A stretch of 64,000 nt of DNA from the NCBI GenBank assembly GCA_900469475.1, contig UBXG01000009.1:1-64000 (forward strand), read 5' to 3'. Positions 39,402 to 48,303 of this stretch are shown one piece after another. Position numbers and translations under genes: made by a program. Origin of the DNA: Hyphomicrobiales bacterium. GTDB lineage: Bacteria; Pseudomonadota; Alphaproteobacteria; Rhizobiales; Rhizobiaceae. Each line of letters starts with the position of its first letter. The stretch's first letter is position 1. The notes beneath the pieces are model-generated. The model did not search any database and was not told the origin of the DNA. It was given only the letters and a program-made list of their open reading frames with translations.

Positions 39402-40262
39402 ATGTCGATCTTAAAGAAAATCAGCGCGCAGCTCGAAACCATGGCGCCCGCCGATCGCCAGATCGGACAGTTCATCATCGATAATCCCGATCAGATGCTG
39501 CGCCTTTCTTCCGCTGCTCTCGCGGTCGAAACCGGCCGCAGCCAGTCGAGCGTCGTGAAATTCAGCCAGAAGCTCGGCTATGCCGGCTATCAGGAATTGA
39601 AACTTGCCGTCAGCGAGGCGAAAGCGCAGGAATGGCAGGCGCCGGCCGGTATGATCCACGGCACGATCGAAGTGGGTGACGGCTATCTCACGATCCTGCA
39701 GAAGCTGCTCGGCAGCAAGATGCAGGCGATGCAGCAGACGATCTCGGTCAACAACGAAGCCGATATCGAAAAGGCCCTCGAGGCACTTCATGATGCCCGG
39801 CGTATCCATCTGGCAGGTGTCGGCGCCTCGTCGCTGGTCGCACGCGACTTTTCCTACAAGCTGATGAAGCTTGGACGCAACGTGCTGCATGACAGCGATA
39901 GCCATGTGCAGATGGCGAATGCATCGACCTTAGGGCCGGATGATCTGCTCTTTGCGCTTTCCTATTCCGGCGCCAGCATCGAGACGCTACGGATTGCGGA
40001 ATTGGCCAGCCAGCGCCAGGCAACCGTCATCGCCGTCACCGGGCTGCAGGACAATCCACTCGCTCGCGTTGCCGATATCTGCCTCCATACCGTCGGCGAC
40101 GAGGATCGCGTCCGTTCGTCGGCAATCACCGCCCGCGATGCACAGCTGATGCTGACCGACCTGCTGTTCATTCTCCTGGTGCAGCGTCAGCCTGACGCCA
40201 ACGACTATGTCCATAATAGTGAGACGGCCGTTTCCGTGCTGAAGGCCAAGCGTCTTTCGTAA
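39402..40262 (+). CDS. RpiR/MurR-family regulator with SIS domain
   Basis: A 286-residue regulator. The N-terminal RpiR helix-turn-helix is ILKKISAQLETMAPADRQIG to LAVETGRSQSSVVKFSQKLG. A SIS sugar-phosphate domain follows (RIHLAGVGASSLVARDFSYK, LLFALSYSGASIETLRIAEL, VIAVTGLQDNPLARVADICL). MurR of E. coli has this build and senses MurNAc-6-P. It is divergent from murA-kinase and next to the murQ operon, with shared half-sites before both operons, so it is very probably the local regulator. Confidence 0.9.
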   Translation: MSILKKISAQLETMAPADRQIGQFIIDNPDQMLRLSSAALAVETGRSQSSVVKFSQKLGYAGYQELKLAVSEAKAQEWQAPAGMIHGTIEVGDGYLTILQKLLGSKMQAMQQTISVNNEADIEKALEALHDARRIHLAGVGASSLVARDFSYKLMKLGRNVLHDSDSHVQMANASTLGPDDLLFALSYSGASIETLRIAELASQRQATVIAVTGLQDNPLARVADICLHTVGDEDRVRSSAITARDAQLMLTDLLFILLVQRQPDANDYVHNSETAVSVLKAKRLS

Positions 40263-40363
40263 GATCGGGCTCCGGTAACCAAGCTGTGACGACCGCGGCC
40301 CTGTACGGTGGTGATTTCGGGACGTAGCTTGGCGATCCAAGCAAATCATTCCGGAGACATTCC

Positions 40364-41140
40364 ATGGACCTCGGCCTCAGGGATAAAGTCGTTCTGATCA
40401 CCGGCGGCTCGAAGGGCATCGGCTATGCCTGTGCCGAACTCTTCCTGCAGGAGGGAGCAAGGGTGGCGATCTGCTCCCGGTCGCAGTCCAATATCGATGC
40501 GGCCCTTTCGAAGCTTCCTGGCGCGCATGGCTATGCTGCCGACCTGATCTCCGATCAACAGGCCCTCGCAGTCATTGATAAGGTCGAAACGGAGATCGGC
40601 CCGATCGACATCCTCGTCAACAGCGCGGGTGCCGCGGCGCGCACGCCGGCCGACGAATTGACCCCCGCCATCTGGCGGGCTGCGATGGACGCGAAATACT
40701 TTTCCTACATCAACGTGATCGATCCCGTCATCAAGCGCATGGGCACACGCGGCACGGGTGCCATTATCAATATCATCGGTAGTGGCGGCAAGGTCGCCTC
40801 GCCCGTCCATTTGGCGGGCGGCTCGGCCAATGCCGCCCTGATGCTTGCAAGCGTCGGGCTTGCCAACGCCTATGCCGGCAAGGGCGTGCGCGTCGTCGGC
40901 CTCAATCCGGGCCTCACCGAGACGGATCGCGTTGCTGAAGGCCTGAAGGCGGCGGCGAAGATCTCAGGCTCGACCGAAGAGGAAGCGCTAGCCGATGCCC
41001 TGCAGCGCATTCCGATCGGCCGCATGGCCGATCCTGTCGACATCGCCAATGTCGTCGCTTTCCTGAGTTCGGCCAAAGCAAGCTACGTCACCGGCGTCGT
41101 GATCAGCATGGACGGCGCACAGGTGCCGGTGGTCGTTTGA
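40364..41140 (+). CDS. SDR-family protein lacking canonical catalytic Tyr/Lys
   Basis: A 258-residue short-chain dehydrogenase/reductase fold. The cofactor motif ITGGSKGIGYACAEL and the LVNSAGAAA turn are present, and IINIIGSGGKVASP carries the usual Ser position. The following segment reads HLAGGSANAALMLASVGLAN, where family members have YxASK, so both the catalytic Tyr and Lys are absent. Related SDRs with PGG/AGG at this place exist, and their reaction is unclear. It lies 101 bases after rpiR on the same strand and may be co-transcribed. Confidence 0.8.
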   Translation: MDLGLRDKVVLITGGSKGIGYACAELFLQEGARVAICSRSQSNIDAALSKLPGAHGYAADLISDQQALAVIDKVETEIGPIDILVNSAGAAARTPADELTPAIWRAAMDAKYFSYINVIDPVIKRMGTRGTGAIINIIGSGGKVASPVHLAGGSANAALMLASVGLANAYAGKGVRVVGLNPGLTETDRVAEGLKAAAKISGSTEEEALADALQRIPIGRMADPVDIANVVAFLSSAKASYVTGVVISMDGAQVPVVV

Positions 41141-41156
41141 CCCGGGATCGGCGGCT

Positions 41157-42014
41157 CTAAGCCGCCGCCTTCCAGTCCAGCCCGATATCGAGCGTCGGCG
41201 CGCTATGCGTCAGCCAGCCCACCGATATGAGGTCGACGCCGGATGCAGCAATCGCGGCAGCTGTTGCCGGCGTGATGCGGCCGGAGGCTTCGGTGATGGC
41301 CCGGCCTCCGACGATATCGACCGCCTCGCGCAGCTGATCCGGCATCATGTTGTCGAGCAGCACGGCGTCGACGCCTTCCTGCACCGCTTCGCGAAGCTGC
41401 ACCAGCGTATCCACCTCGACTTCGATCTTGACCATATGACCCACGCCCGCCTTGGCTCGGCGGATGGCCTCGGCGATGCCCCCGGCAATTGCGACGTGAT
41501 TGTCCTTGATCAACACCGCGTCATAAAGCGCGAAGCGATGGTTCATACCGCCGCCGGCGCGCACCGCATATTTTTCCAGAGCCCTGAGGCCCGGCGTCGT
41601 CTTGCGAGTGCAGACGATCGAGGCCTTCGTGCCGGCGATCGCCTCGACGATGCTGCCGGTCACGGAGGCAATACCGGAGAGATGGCCGAGAAAATTGAGT
41701 GCGGTGCGCTCCGCTGTCAGCAGGCCGCGAGACAGTCCCTCGATTGTCGCGATGATATCGCCTTTTTCTACCTTCGCACCATCGGGCACGTGACGGGTCA
41801 TGACGATGGCAGGGTCCACGAGCTGGAAAGCCAACTCGGAGGCATAGAGACCCGCGACCACACCCGGCTGGCGGGTTACCATAGCAACGCGGGATCGATG
41901 GTCCGCCGGGATGACGGCGGTGGATGTGACATCGCCGGCAAGGCCGAGATCCTCGACCAGCGCATTGCGCACCAGCGGCTCGACGATCAGGCGCGGGAGG
42001 GGAGCAAGTGTCAT
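41157..42014 (-). CDS. nadC: Nicotinate-nucleotide pyrophosphorylase NadC
   Basis: Quinolinate phosphoribosyltransferase, the third step of de novo NAD synthesis. The 285-residue protein has the family motifs EDLGLAGDVTSTAVIP, LTAERTALNFLGHLSGIAS, CTRKTTPGLRALEKYAVRAG with GGMNHRFAL, LIKDNHVAIAGGI and EASGRITPATAAAIAASGVD. It starts 1 base after the nadB stop. Its stop codon lies in the loop of a GGCGGCT/AGCCGCC hairpin (41150-41166) shared with the convergent SDR gene, a possible terminator. Confidence 0.96.
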   Translation of the reverse strand: MTLAPLPRLIVEPLVRNALVEDLGLAGDVTSTAVIPADHRSRVAMVTRQPGVVAGLYASELAFQLVDPAIVMTRHVPDGAKVEKGDIIATIEGLSRGLLTAERTALNFLGHLSGIASVTGSIVEAIAGTKASIVCTRKTTPGLRALEKYAVRAGGGMNHRFALYDAVLIKDNHVAIAGGIAEAIRRAKAGVGHMVKIEVEVDTLVQLREAVQEGVDAVLLDNMMPDQLREAVDIVGGRAITEASGRITPATAAAIAASGVDLISVGWLTHSAPTLDIGLDWKAAA

Positions 42015-42015
42015 A

Positions 42016-43557
42016 TCAGGCACTCCTTGCCATGGAATAGGGGGTAACAGACCGGGCGATATCCAGGGCATCGGTGAGATGCATCATGCGGCGCTGCGCA
42101 TGCTGCAGCTTGAGCGGAAAATCAGTGCGGGCATGGGCGCCGCGCGATTCCATCCGGAGACTTGCGAAGACGGCGATCAGCAAGGCCACCAGCGCAGGGT
42201 CGGTTGCCGTGCTTTCGTTCTCACAAAACGGCAGGAGAGCCGCAATGGCGCCATGGATGGCGCCGCCATTGCGCAGCACGCCGAGATGTCGCGAGACGAT
42301 CGGCCGAACGAGCGCCGGATCTGGCGCAAAAGTCTCGGGGAAATGTTTCGGCAAGCTTGCGGGCCTTGCATCGGCACTTGCGATATCGTGCGCCGCCCGC
42401 ATGCCCATGACAGCCGCCTCCAGCAACGAATTGCTGGCAAGACGGTTGGCGCCATGCAGGCCGGTGGAAGCCGCCTCGCCCACGACCCATAGGCCAGGAA
42501 CCGAACTGCGGCCGTTCTCGCCGGTGACAACGCCACCCATGTGATAGTGAACGGCAGGACGTACTGGAATGAGGTCACTCGCCGGATCGACGCCTGCCTC
42601 GTTGCAAAGGGCCTCGATCACCGGAAAGCGGCTGGCGAAACGGTTGCCGAGCGCGCCTCGCGCATCGAGAAAAACCCGTCCGCCACGGGCGATCTGCGCG
42701 CTAATGGCGCGCGCGACAACATCGCGCGGCGCAAGCTCGGCACCTTCGACGCCAGCCATGAAGCGCTCACCGCTTTCATTGACGAGAAGCGCGCCTTCGC
42801 CGCGAACCGCTTCGCTGACAAGCGCCAGCGGACGCCTGCGGCTGTCGAGCGCCGTCGGATGAAATTGCACGAACTCCATATCGGCAAGCCGCGCCCCAGC
42901 TCGTGCCGCAAGTGCAATCCCCTGCCCGAAATTGCCGACCGGATTGGTCGTGGCATCGAAGAGACCGCCGATGCCGCCCGTGGCAAGGACGATACGGGAG
43001 GACGGCAAGACGACGCTGCCCTTGTCGGTCAGACATAGAAGGCCGGCGATGCGATCCCCATCCAGCAGCAGCCGCTGCGCGTGATAGCCCTCAAGCACCG
43101 TGATCGACGGCGTACGGGCAACCGCCTCAGCAAGCGCGCGGACGATGGCAGCCCCCGACCCGTCGCCCTTGGAATGCACGATACGCCGAAGTGAATGTGC
43201 GGCTTCAAGGCCAAGGGACAATTCGCCTGCCATATCGCGGTCGAATTCAACACCCGCCCGTTCTAAGGCGGCGATCGCGGCAGGTGCTTCGGCGACAATC
43301 TTTGCCGCCACCTTCGCATCGCAGAGCCCGTCACCGGCGGCAAGCGTATCCGCGAGATGCAGGGCCGCACTATCGCCCTTGCCGATGCTGGCGGCGATAC
43401 CGCCCTGCGCCCAGGCGCTCGACGTTTCCGCGCCGATCAGGGCACGGGTGACGATCACGGTCGGCTCAGGCGCCAGTGCCAGCGCCGTCATCAATCCGGC
43501 AAGGCCGCTGCCAACGATGACGATGCGGCCGCTCAAGTCTTCGAGGATCTCGCTCAT
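42016..43557 (-). CDS. nadB: L-aspartate oxidase NadB
   Basis: FAD enzyme converting L-aspartate to iminoaspartate for quinolinate synthesis. In the 513-residue protein the FAD motif [58 protein letters not shown] and [20 protein letters not shown] are all as in NadB, including the His/Arg active-site region. It overlaps nadA by 4 bases. It belongs to the nadA-nadB-nadC operon. Confidence 0.96.
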   Translation of the reverse strand: MSEILEDLSGRIVIVGSGLAGLMTALALAPEPTVIVTRALIGAETSSAWAQGGIAASIGKGDSAALHLADTLAAGDGLCDAKVAAKIVAEAPAAIAALERAGVEFDRDMAGELSLGLEAAHSLRRIVHSKGDGSGAAIVRALAEAVARTPSITVLEGYHAQRLLLDGDRIAGLLCLTDKGSVVLPSSRIVLATGGIGGLFDATTNPVGNFGQGIALAARAGARLADMEFVQFHPTALDSRRRPLALVSEAVRGEGALLVNESGERFMAGVEGAELAPRDVVARAISAQIARGGRVFLDARGALGNRFASRFPVIEALCNEAGVDPASDLIPVRPAVHYHMGGVVTGENGRSSVPGLWVVGEAASTGLHGANRLASNSLLEAAVMGMRAAHDIASADARPASLPKHFPETFAPDPALVRPIVSRHLGVLRNGGAIHGAIAALLPFCENESTATDPALVALLIAVFASLRMESRGAHARTDFPLKLQHAQRRMMHLTDALDIARSVTPYSMARSA

Positions 43558-44525
43558 ATCGCTAGCATCCTTTCAACCGCCCGACGGGCATCGGCCGCAA
43601 TCGTCGGATCGACCGTGACCTCGTGTTGTCCCTCCTCCAAAGCTTTGCGAATATTGCCGAGCGTGATGCGTTTCATGTGCGGGCAAAGATTGCAGGGCCG
43701 GATGAATTCGACATCCGGATGATGCACGGCGACATTGTCGCTCATCGAACATTCGGTCAGGAGAACGACGCGCGACGGGCGCTTCTTGCCGACATAATCG
43801 GACATGACGGCAGTCGAGCCGGCAAAGTCCGCTGCCTCGACAACATCGGGCGGGCATTCCGGATGCGCAAGCACGGTCACGCCGGGATAGTTCTCGCGTA
43901 GCTGGCGAATATCGTCCGCGGTGAAGAGTTCATGAACCTCGCAATGCCCATGCCAGGCGATGAGTTCGACATTGGTTTCGCGTGCGACGTTGCGGGCCAG
44001 ATATTCGTCCGGCAGCATCAGCACCTTCGGCACACCGAGCGATTCCACCACCTGCCGGGCGTTGCCCGAAGTGCAGCAGATATCAGATGCCGCCTTCACG
44101 GCCGCCGACGTATTGACGTAGGTGACGACAGGAACGCCGGGATGGGCCTGACGGAGCAAGGCGATATCCTTGGGCGTAATGGATTCCGCGAGGGAGCATC
44201 CGGCTTCCATGTCGGGGATCAATACCGTCTTTTCCGGGTTCAGCAACTTGGCGGTCTCCGCCATGAAATGCACGCCGGCAAGGACGATGATATCGGCATC
44301 GACGTCCACGGCCTTGCGCGCGAGCGCAAGACTGTCGCCGACGATATCGGCAACGCCGTGGAATATCTCCGGCGTCTGATAGTTGTGGGCGAGAATGACA
44401 GCATTGTGCCGTCGCTTCAATTCGAGGATCGCCTCGACATCATCCTGGAACGTCAGCCATTCGGCCTTGGGAATGACGCGGCTAACGCGATCATAGATGG
44501 AGGATGCGGATATGGGAAGATTCAT
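43554..44525 (-). CDS. nadA: Quinolinate synthase NadA
   Basis: 4Fe-4S enzyme condensing iminoaspartate with dihydroxyacetone phosphate. It has 323 residues. The three cluster cysteines are recognisable in [33 protein letters not shown] and [18 protein letters not shown]. The start [20 protein letters not shown] at 44525 has AAGGAG just upstream. A start 19 codons earlier would lie across the operator-like palindrome and is rejected. First gene of nadABC. Confidence 0.96.
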   Translation of the reverse strand: MNLPISASSIYDRVSRVIPKAEWLTFQDDVEAILELKRRHNAVILAHNYQTPEIFHGVADIVGDSLALARKAVDVDADIIVLAGVHFMAETAKLLNPEKTVLIPDMEAGCSLAESITPKDIALLRQAHPGVPVVTYVNTSAAVKAASDICCTSGNARQVVESLGVPKVLMLPDEYLARNVARETNVELIAWHGHCEVHELFTADDIRQLRENYPGVTVLAHPECPPDVVEAADFAGSTAVMSDYVGKKRPSRVVLLTECSMSDNVAVHHPDVEFIRPCNLCPHMKRITLGNIRKALEEGQHEVTVDPTIAADARRAVERMLAI

Positions 44526-44539
44526 GACCGGCTCCTTAT

Positions 44540-44592
44540 TATACTCATTTTGAGTATATCGTAAGCAAATAGATATTCTCAATATGAGTATA
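44540..44592 (-). promoter_or_regulatory. Two palindromic operators before nadABC (NadQ sites)
   Basis: TATACTCA-TTT-TGAGTATA at 44540-44558 is a perfect 19-bp palindrome. TATTCTCA-ATA-TGAGTATA at 44574-44592 is the same motif with one mismatch. Centres are 34 bp apart, close to three helical turns, directly between the nadQ stop and the nadA start. In Rhizobiales the regulator NadQ is reported to control nadABC, and its gene is the immediate neighbour, so these are strong operator candidates. Confidence 0.8.
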
Positions 44593-44594
44593 TG

Positions 44595-45497
44595 TCAATT
44601 GCGGGAGAGCGGTAATTTCGTTCCGGCGAATTCACGTTCTTCGAGGACTGCGCGGCGGAAGCGGAAGAGCTTGGCTGGACGGCCGCCGGTCTCGCTTTCG
44701 GTGCCGCCCGTTTCCTCCACAAGTTCCTGCTGCTCGATCAGCCGGCGGAAATTTTGCTTGTGGAGCGTCAGTCCGGCCAGGGCTTCAACGGTTTTCTGTA
44801 ATTGCAGCAGCGTAAAATTCTCGGGCATGAGTTCGAAGACGACAGGACGGTACTTGATCTTGGCCCTGAGGCGCGCCATCCCGGTCGCAAGGATGCGGCG
44901 ATGATCGGCAAACATCGCCCTGCCGAAATTGTGCTTGAGATCGCAACCCGCCTCGGCGACGAGACGCGCCTCGTAGAGCAGTTCATAACGCTGCAGGACG
45001 AGATCCTCGTTCCATGCCGCACCATTCAGCCCGAAGTCGAAATCGGCGCGGCGGCGGCGCTGCCCGCTGCGCATCGCATCCTCCTCGATCCAGGGCGCAA
45101 GCCGGGCGGCGATATCGTCGAGCATCCGCGGCCGTCCGCTTCGATGATCCTCCCAGGGGAAATATTCGTACCAGCCATGCCAGCCCGGCATCCCGCCGCC
45201 GGGGGCAGCCTGTTCGCGCACGAGCCCGAGATAGCTGATCGAAATCGTGCGACCGCCGAGAATGTCATTGTTTCGATCGCGATCGGCAAACGTATAAAGC
45301 TGCTCCAGATAGCCGACGGGATGGGCGGTCTGATCCTGAACCCATTCGCGCAATCCGCTCTGCAAGGTGCGATGTCCGAGCTCAAACGGACCGGACGGCA
45401 AGGCATCGCCCGACCGCACCGTCATCACCCTGGGATCACTGCCCGTAACGGCCGTCAGAACCGCGATCAGCTCCGCATGCGCAAGCCCGATGGTCAA
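44595..45497 (-). CDS. nadQ: NadQ-type NAD biosynthesis regulator (Nudix-related, COG4111-like)
   Basis: A 300-residue protein: a Nudix-like N-terminal part (LYTFADRDRNNDILGGRTIS followed by ISYLGLVRE) without a full hydrolase Nudix box, and a C-terminal winged helix (NFTLLQLQKTVEALAGLTLH then KQNFRRLIEQ, GRPAKLFRFRR). This matches NadQ, the alphaproteobacterial repressor of nadABC. The start is taken as TTG at 45497, giving (M)TIGLAHAELIAVL, with GGAG 5 bases ahead. An ATG at 45536 is in frame but lacks a ribosome binding site. It is upstream of and collinear with nadABC. Confidence 0.88.
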   Translation of the reverse strand: MTIGLAHAELIAVLTAVTGSDPRVMTVRSGDALPSGPFELGHRTLQSGLREWVQDQTAHPVGYLEQLYTFADRDRNNDILGGRTISISYLGLVREQAAPGGGMPGWHGWYEYFPWEDHRSGRPRMLDDIAARLAPWIEEDAMRSGQRRRRADFDFGLNGAAWNEDLVLQRYELLYEARLVAEAGCDLKHNFGRAMFADHRRILATGMARLRAKIKYRPVVFELMPENFTLLQLQKTVEALAGLTLHKQNFRRLIEQQELVEETGGTESETGGRPAKLFRFRRAVLEEREFAGTKLPLSRN

Positions 45498-45605
45498 GCG
45501 AACTCCATGATTTGTTTCCCTGTAACTTTGTCGCATGAAGCAACGCGCAAGCCAATGCGGGTGCTGGCACGCTCCACATCTCACATAGGTGCGAAAGCCA
45601 ATAGG

Positions 45606-46298
45606 CTAGCGGCTCACATAGTCGGGATATTGTTCGCAGATGAGATCGATGATCGACAGGGTGCCGGAGAGATGCTTGCGCAGGGCGACGACGGCGGTCT
45701 CCGCATCGCCGGAACGGACAGCGTCTACAACCGACTGATGATCGACGATGATCTGCTCCAGCTTGCCAGGCATCGGCAGGTTCAGCATGCGCAGTCGGTC
45801 GATGTGCACCCCCTGGCGCCGGACGGTCGACCAGAGGCCGAGGATATCTGCTCTCTCATAAAGCACCCGATGAAAATCCTTATCGAGAGAATCGAAAAGA
45901 TCGTAGGTCTCAGGCGACATGACATGCTTCTGACGCACCAGAACGGCCTCCAGAGACGCTGCCGTTTCATCGGGTGAATCCAGCGTCAGCCGTCGGACGG
46001 CTTCAAGCTCGATCGACAGTCGGAGGAAATGCGCCTCGATAGCGTTGCGGATATCGATCCTCGAAACGACGGTCGCATATTGCGGATAGACCTCGACCAA
46101 CCCCTCCTCCTCAAGCCGGATCAGGGCATCGCGCACGGGGGTCTGGCTGACATTGAATTCGCTTTGCAGCGAGATGCGCGACAGGACCGTCGTTGGCGGC
46201 AGGCTCATCGAAAGAATGCGCGATCGCAGGATCTCCAGGATCTGAGGCCCCACCTGACGGGAGCGATCAAGTGCGAATTCCTTCGGATTGAGCTTCAC
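45606..46298 (-). CDS. GntR-family (FCD) regulator of the dehydratase/RraA operon
   Basis: A 230-residue GntR/FadR-type regulator: winged HTH LSRISLQSEFNVSQTPVRDA followed by LIRLEEEGLVEVYPQYATVV, and an all-helical FCD ligand domain with the metal-binding pattern (DLFDSLDKDFHRVLYERA, DHQSVVDAVRSGDAETAVVA). It is divergent from the transporter/dehydratase operon, 130 bases away, so it likely controls it. Proteins of this type usually sense sugar acids or organic acids. Confidence 0.9.
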   Translation of the reverse strand: MKLNPKEFALDRSRQVGPQILEILRSRILSMSLPPTTVLSRISLQSEFNVSQTPVRDALIRLEEEGLVEVYPQYATVVSRIDIRNAIEAHFLRLSIELEAVRRLTLDSPDETAASLEAVLVRQKHVMSPETYDLFDSLDKDFHRVLYERADILGLWSTVRRQGVHIDRLRMLNLPMPGKLEQIIVDHQSVVDAVRSGDAETAVVALRKHLSGTLSIIDLICEQYPDYVSR

Positions 46299-46353
46299 TG
46301 GCGGCCTTTCTGATCAAGAGCATCTGCTCATTAAACACAGTTCGGGGCTTGAT

Positions 46354-46371
46354 GCACTGATACATTAGTGC
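46354..46371. promoter_or_regulatory. Candidate GntR operator
   Basis: GCACTGATACATTAGTGC is an imperfect 18-bp palindrome (outer GCACT/AGTGC perfect) located between the divergent GntR gene and the binding-protein gene. A further TTAGTG follows at 46374-46379. The position and symmetry fit a GntR/FCD binding site, but this is inferred only. Confidence 0.45.
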
Positions 46372-46428
46372 TTTAGTGAACCGACGCCAACCTCTTTCTC
46401 AAAGGGTTGGATCAATTGGGAGGAGCAA

Positions 46429-47433
46429 ATGAGAGGATTTCTTCGCTGTTTGACCGCGATCGGCGTGGTAATTGCCGGCACCTTTTCAGCCGGTGCGGCC
46501 GAAAAGACCGATATTTCGATCACGCGTCAGCCGGGCATTCTTTATCTCGCCAGCCATGTAATGGAGACGCAGAAGCTGATTGAGAAGCATGCCGCCGCCG
46601 ATGGCCTTCAGGGCGTCAAGGTTGAATGGCGCACCTTCAGTGGCGGTGGCGCGCAGACTGACGCGCTGCTCTCCGGCAACGTCGATATCGTCAATACCGG
46701 CACCGGCAATCTGCTGCTGCTTTGGGACCGCACCCGAGGCAAGGTGAAGGGTATCGTCACCAATTCGGCCCAACCCGTCATCATGGTTTCGCGCGATCCG
46801 CGCGTCCAGTCGCTGAAGGATATTCAGCCCGGCGACAAGATCGCCGTGCCGACAGTCGGCGTCTCGACGCAGGCAATCCTGCTGCAGATGGCCGCCGCGC
46901 AAATGTATGGCGACGATCAGGTGCACAAGTTCGACACCAACACGGTGCAGCTTGGCCATCCTGATGCGATGGCGGCGCTCGCCAACCAGACCCATGAGGT
47001 CAAGAACCACTTTTCCGCCCCGCCCTTCCAATATCTCGAGCTGAAGCAGCCGGGCGTTCACAAGGTCATCGATTCCCGCGATATCATCGGCGGCGAACTG
47101 ACCCAGGGCACCTTCTTCACTACGACGCAGTTCGCAACCGCCAATCCAACCATCATCAAGGCCGTGCGCGAGGCGACGGCTGAGGCCATCGATTTCATCA
47201 AGCAGGATCCGAAATCGGCCGTGGAAGCCTACAAGACCGTCAGCGGCGACAAAACCAGCGTCGAAGATCTCGTGGCGATCCTGAACGAGCCGCACATGAT
47301 GGAGTTCCGCATGGATCCCCAGGGAACCATGAAGTTTGCGATCCACCTCTACAAGATCGGCACTCTGAAGACGATGCCCAAGGCCTGGACCGACTATTAC
47401 CTGCCGGAAGCAGCCGATCTCAATGGCAACTGA
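46429..47433 (+). CDS. NitT/TauT-type ABC transporter, periplasmic binding protein
   Basis: A 334-residue substrate-binding protein of the nitrate/sulfonate/taurine (NMT1/SsuA-like) group. It has a signal peptide (MRGFLRCLTAIGVVIAGTFS, cleaved near AGAA), then ISITRQPGILYLASHVMETQ, FSGGGAQTDALLSGNVDIVN and KIAVPTVGVSTQAILLQMAA. The substrate is unknown. Association with a sugar-acid dehydratase and an aldolase suggests an organic or aldonic acid and not a sulfonate. Confidence 0.88.
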   Translation: MRGFLRCLTAIGVVIAGTFSAGAAEKTDISITRQPGILYLASHVMETQKLIEKHAAADGLQGVKVEWRTFSGGGAQTDALLSGNVDIVNTGTGNLLLLWDRTRGKVKGIVTNSAQPVIMVSRDPRVQSLKDIQPGDKIAVPTVGVSTQAILLQMAAAQMYGDDQVHKFDTNTVQLGHPDAMAALANQTHEVKNHFSAPPFQYLELKQPGVHKVIDSRDIIGGELTQGTFFTTTQFATANPTIIKAVREATAEAIDFIKQDPKSAVEAYKTVSGDKTSVEDLVAILNEPHMMEFRMDPQGTMKFAIHLYKIGTLKTMPKAWTDYYLPEAADLNGN

Positions 47434-47484
47434 CGCCTGTTGGCGGCGCGAATGCCGCCTTCAAGCCACCCTCGGAGAAGGCTC

Positions 47485-48300
47485 ATGCTTCAGGCAAAAA
47501 CGCACACCGACATACCGGTAACGGAAACAATGACCGTAAAACCGCTTCTGAATGTCGACAGGGTAACGCTTCGCTACAAGACGCCGAACCTGCTGATCAC
47601 CGCGACGGAAAACGTCAGCTTCTCGGTTGCCCAGTCTGACCGCTTCGTCCTCCTTGGTCCCTCGGGCTGCGGAAAATCGACGCTGCTGAAGGCCATCGGC
47701 GGCTACATGACACCGACCACGGGCCGGATTGAGATCAAGGGGCAACCGGTCAAGAAGCCGGGCGCCGACCGCATGATGGTCTTTCAGGAATTCGACCAGC
47801 TGCTGCCCTGGAAGACGGTGCTGGAGAACGTCATGTTTCCGCTGACGACGGCTCGTCGCCTGCCGCGCGGCGAAGCCGAGGCCATCGCCCGCGACTATAT
47901 CGACAAGGTCAAGCTCACACGCGCGGTCGACACCTATCCGCACATGCTGTCAGGCGGCATGAAACAGCGTGTCGCAATTGCCCGCGGCATGGCGATGCAG
48001 CCCGATATCCTCTTGATGGACGAGCCTTTCGCCGCACTTGATGCCCTCACCCGCCGACAGATGCAGGACGAACTCCTACAGCTCTGGGAAGATACGCGCT
48101 TCACCGTTATCTTCGTCACCCACTCGATCGCCGAGGCGATCAAGATCTCCAACCGCATCCTGCTGTTGTCGCCGCATCCCGGCCGCGTTAAGGCCGAGGT
48201 GCGCGATGTGGAAGCCGTCCGTGACGATCCCGCTGCTGCCGCCAAGCTGGAACATGAGATCCACCACATGCTGTTTGCCGAGCAGGGACACAGGGAGTAA
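47485..48300 (+). CDS. NitT/TauT-type ABC transporter ATP-binding protein
   Basis: A 271-residue ATPase: Walker [14 protein letters not shown]-loop VFQEFDQLLPWKTV (typical of the SsuB/TauB group), signature LSGGMKQRVAIARG, Walker B ILLMDEPFAALDAL and switch THSIAEAIK. The start MLQAKTHTD at 47485 has GGAG about 8 bases upstream. It is followed 3 bases later by the permease gene. Confidence 0.92.
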   Translation: MLQAKTHTDIPVTETMTVKPLLNVDRVTLRYKTPNLLITATENVSFSVAQSDRFVLLGPSGCGKSTLLKAIGGYMTPTTGRIEIKGQPVKKPGADRMMVFQEFDQLLPWKTVLENVMFPLTTARRLPRGEAEAIARDYIDKVKLTRAVDTYPHMLSGGMKQRVAIARGMAMQPDILLMDEPFAALDALTRRQMQDELLQLWEDTRFTVIFVTHSIAEAIKISNRILLLSPHPGRVKAEVRDVEAVRDDPAAAAKLEHEIHHMLFAEQGHRE

Positions 48301-48303
48301 ACC

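Noticed and set aside
41150..41166. GGCGGCT/AGCCGCC hairpin as a firm terminator
   Set aside because: Only a 3-base loop and no T tract; mentioned with nadC but not listed as a separate terminator.
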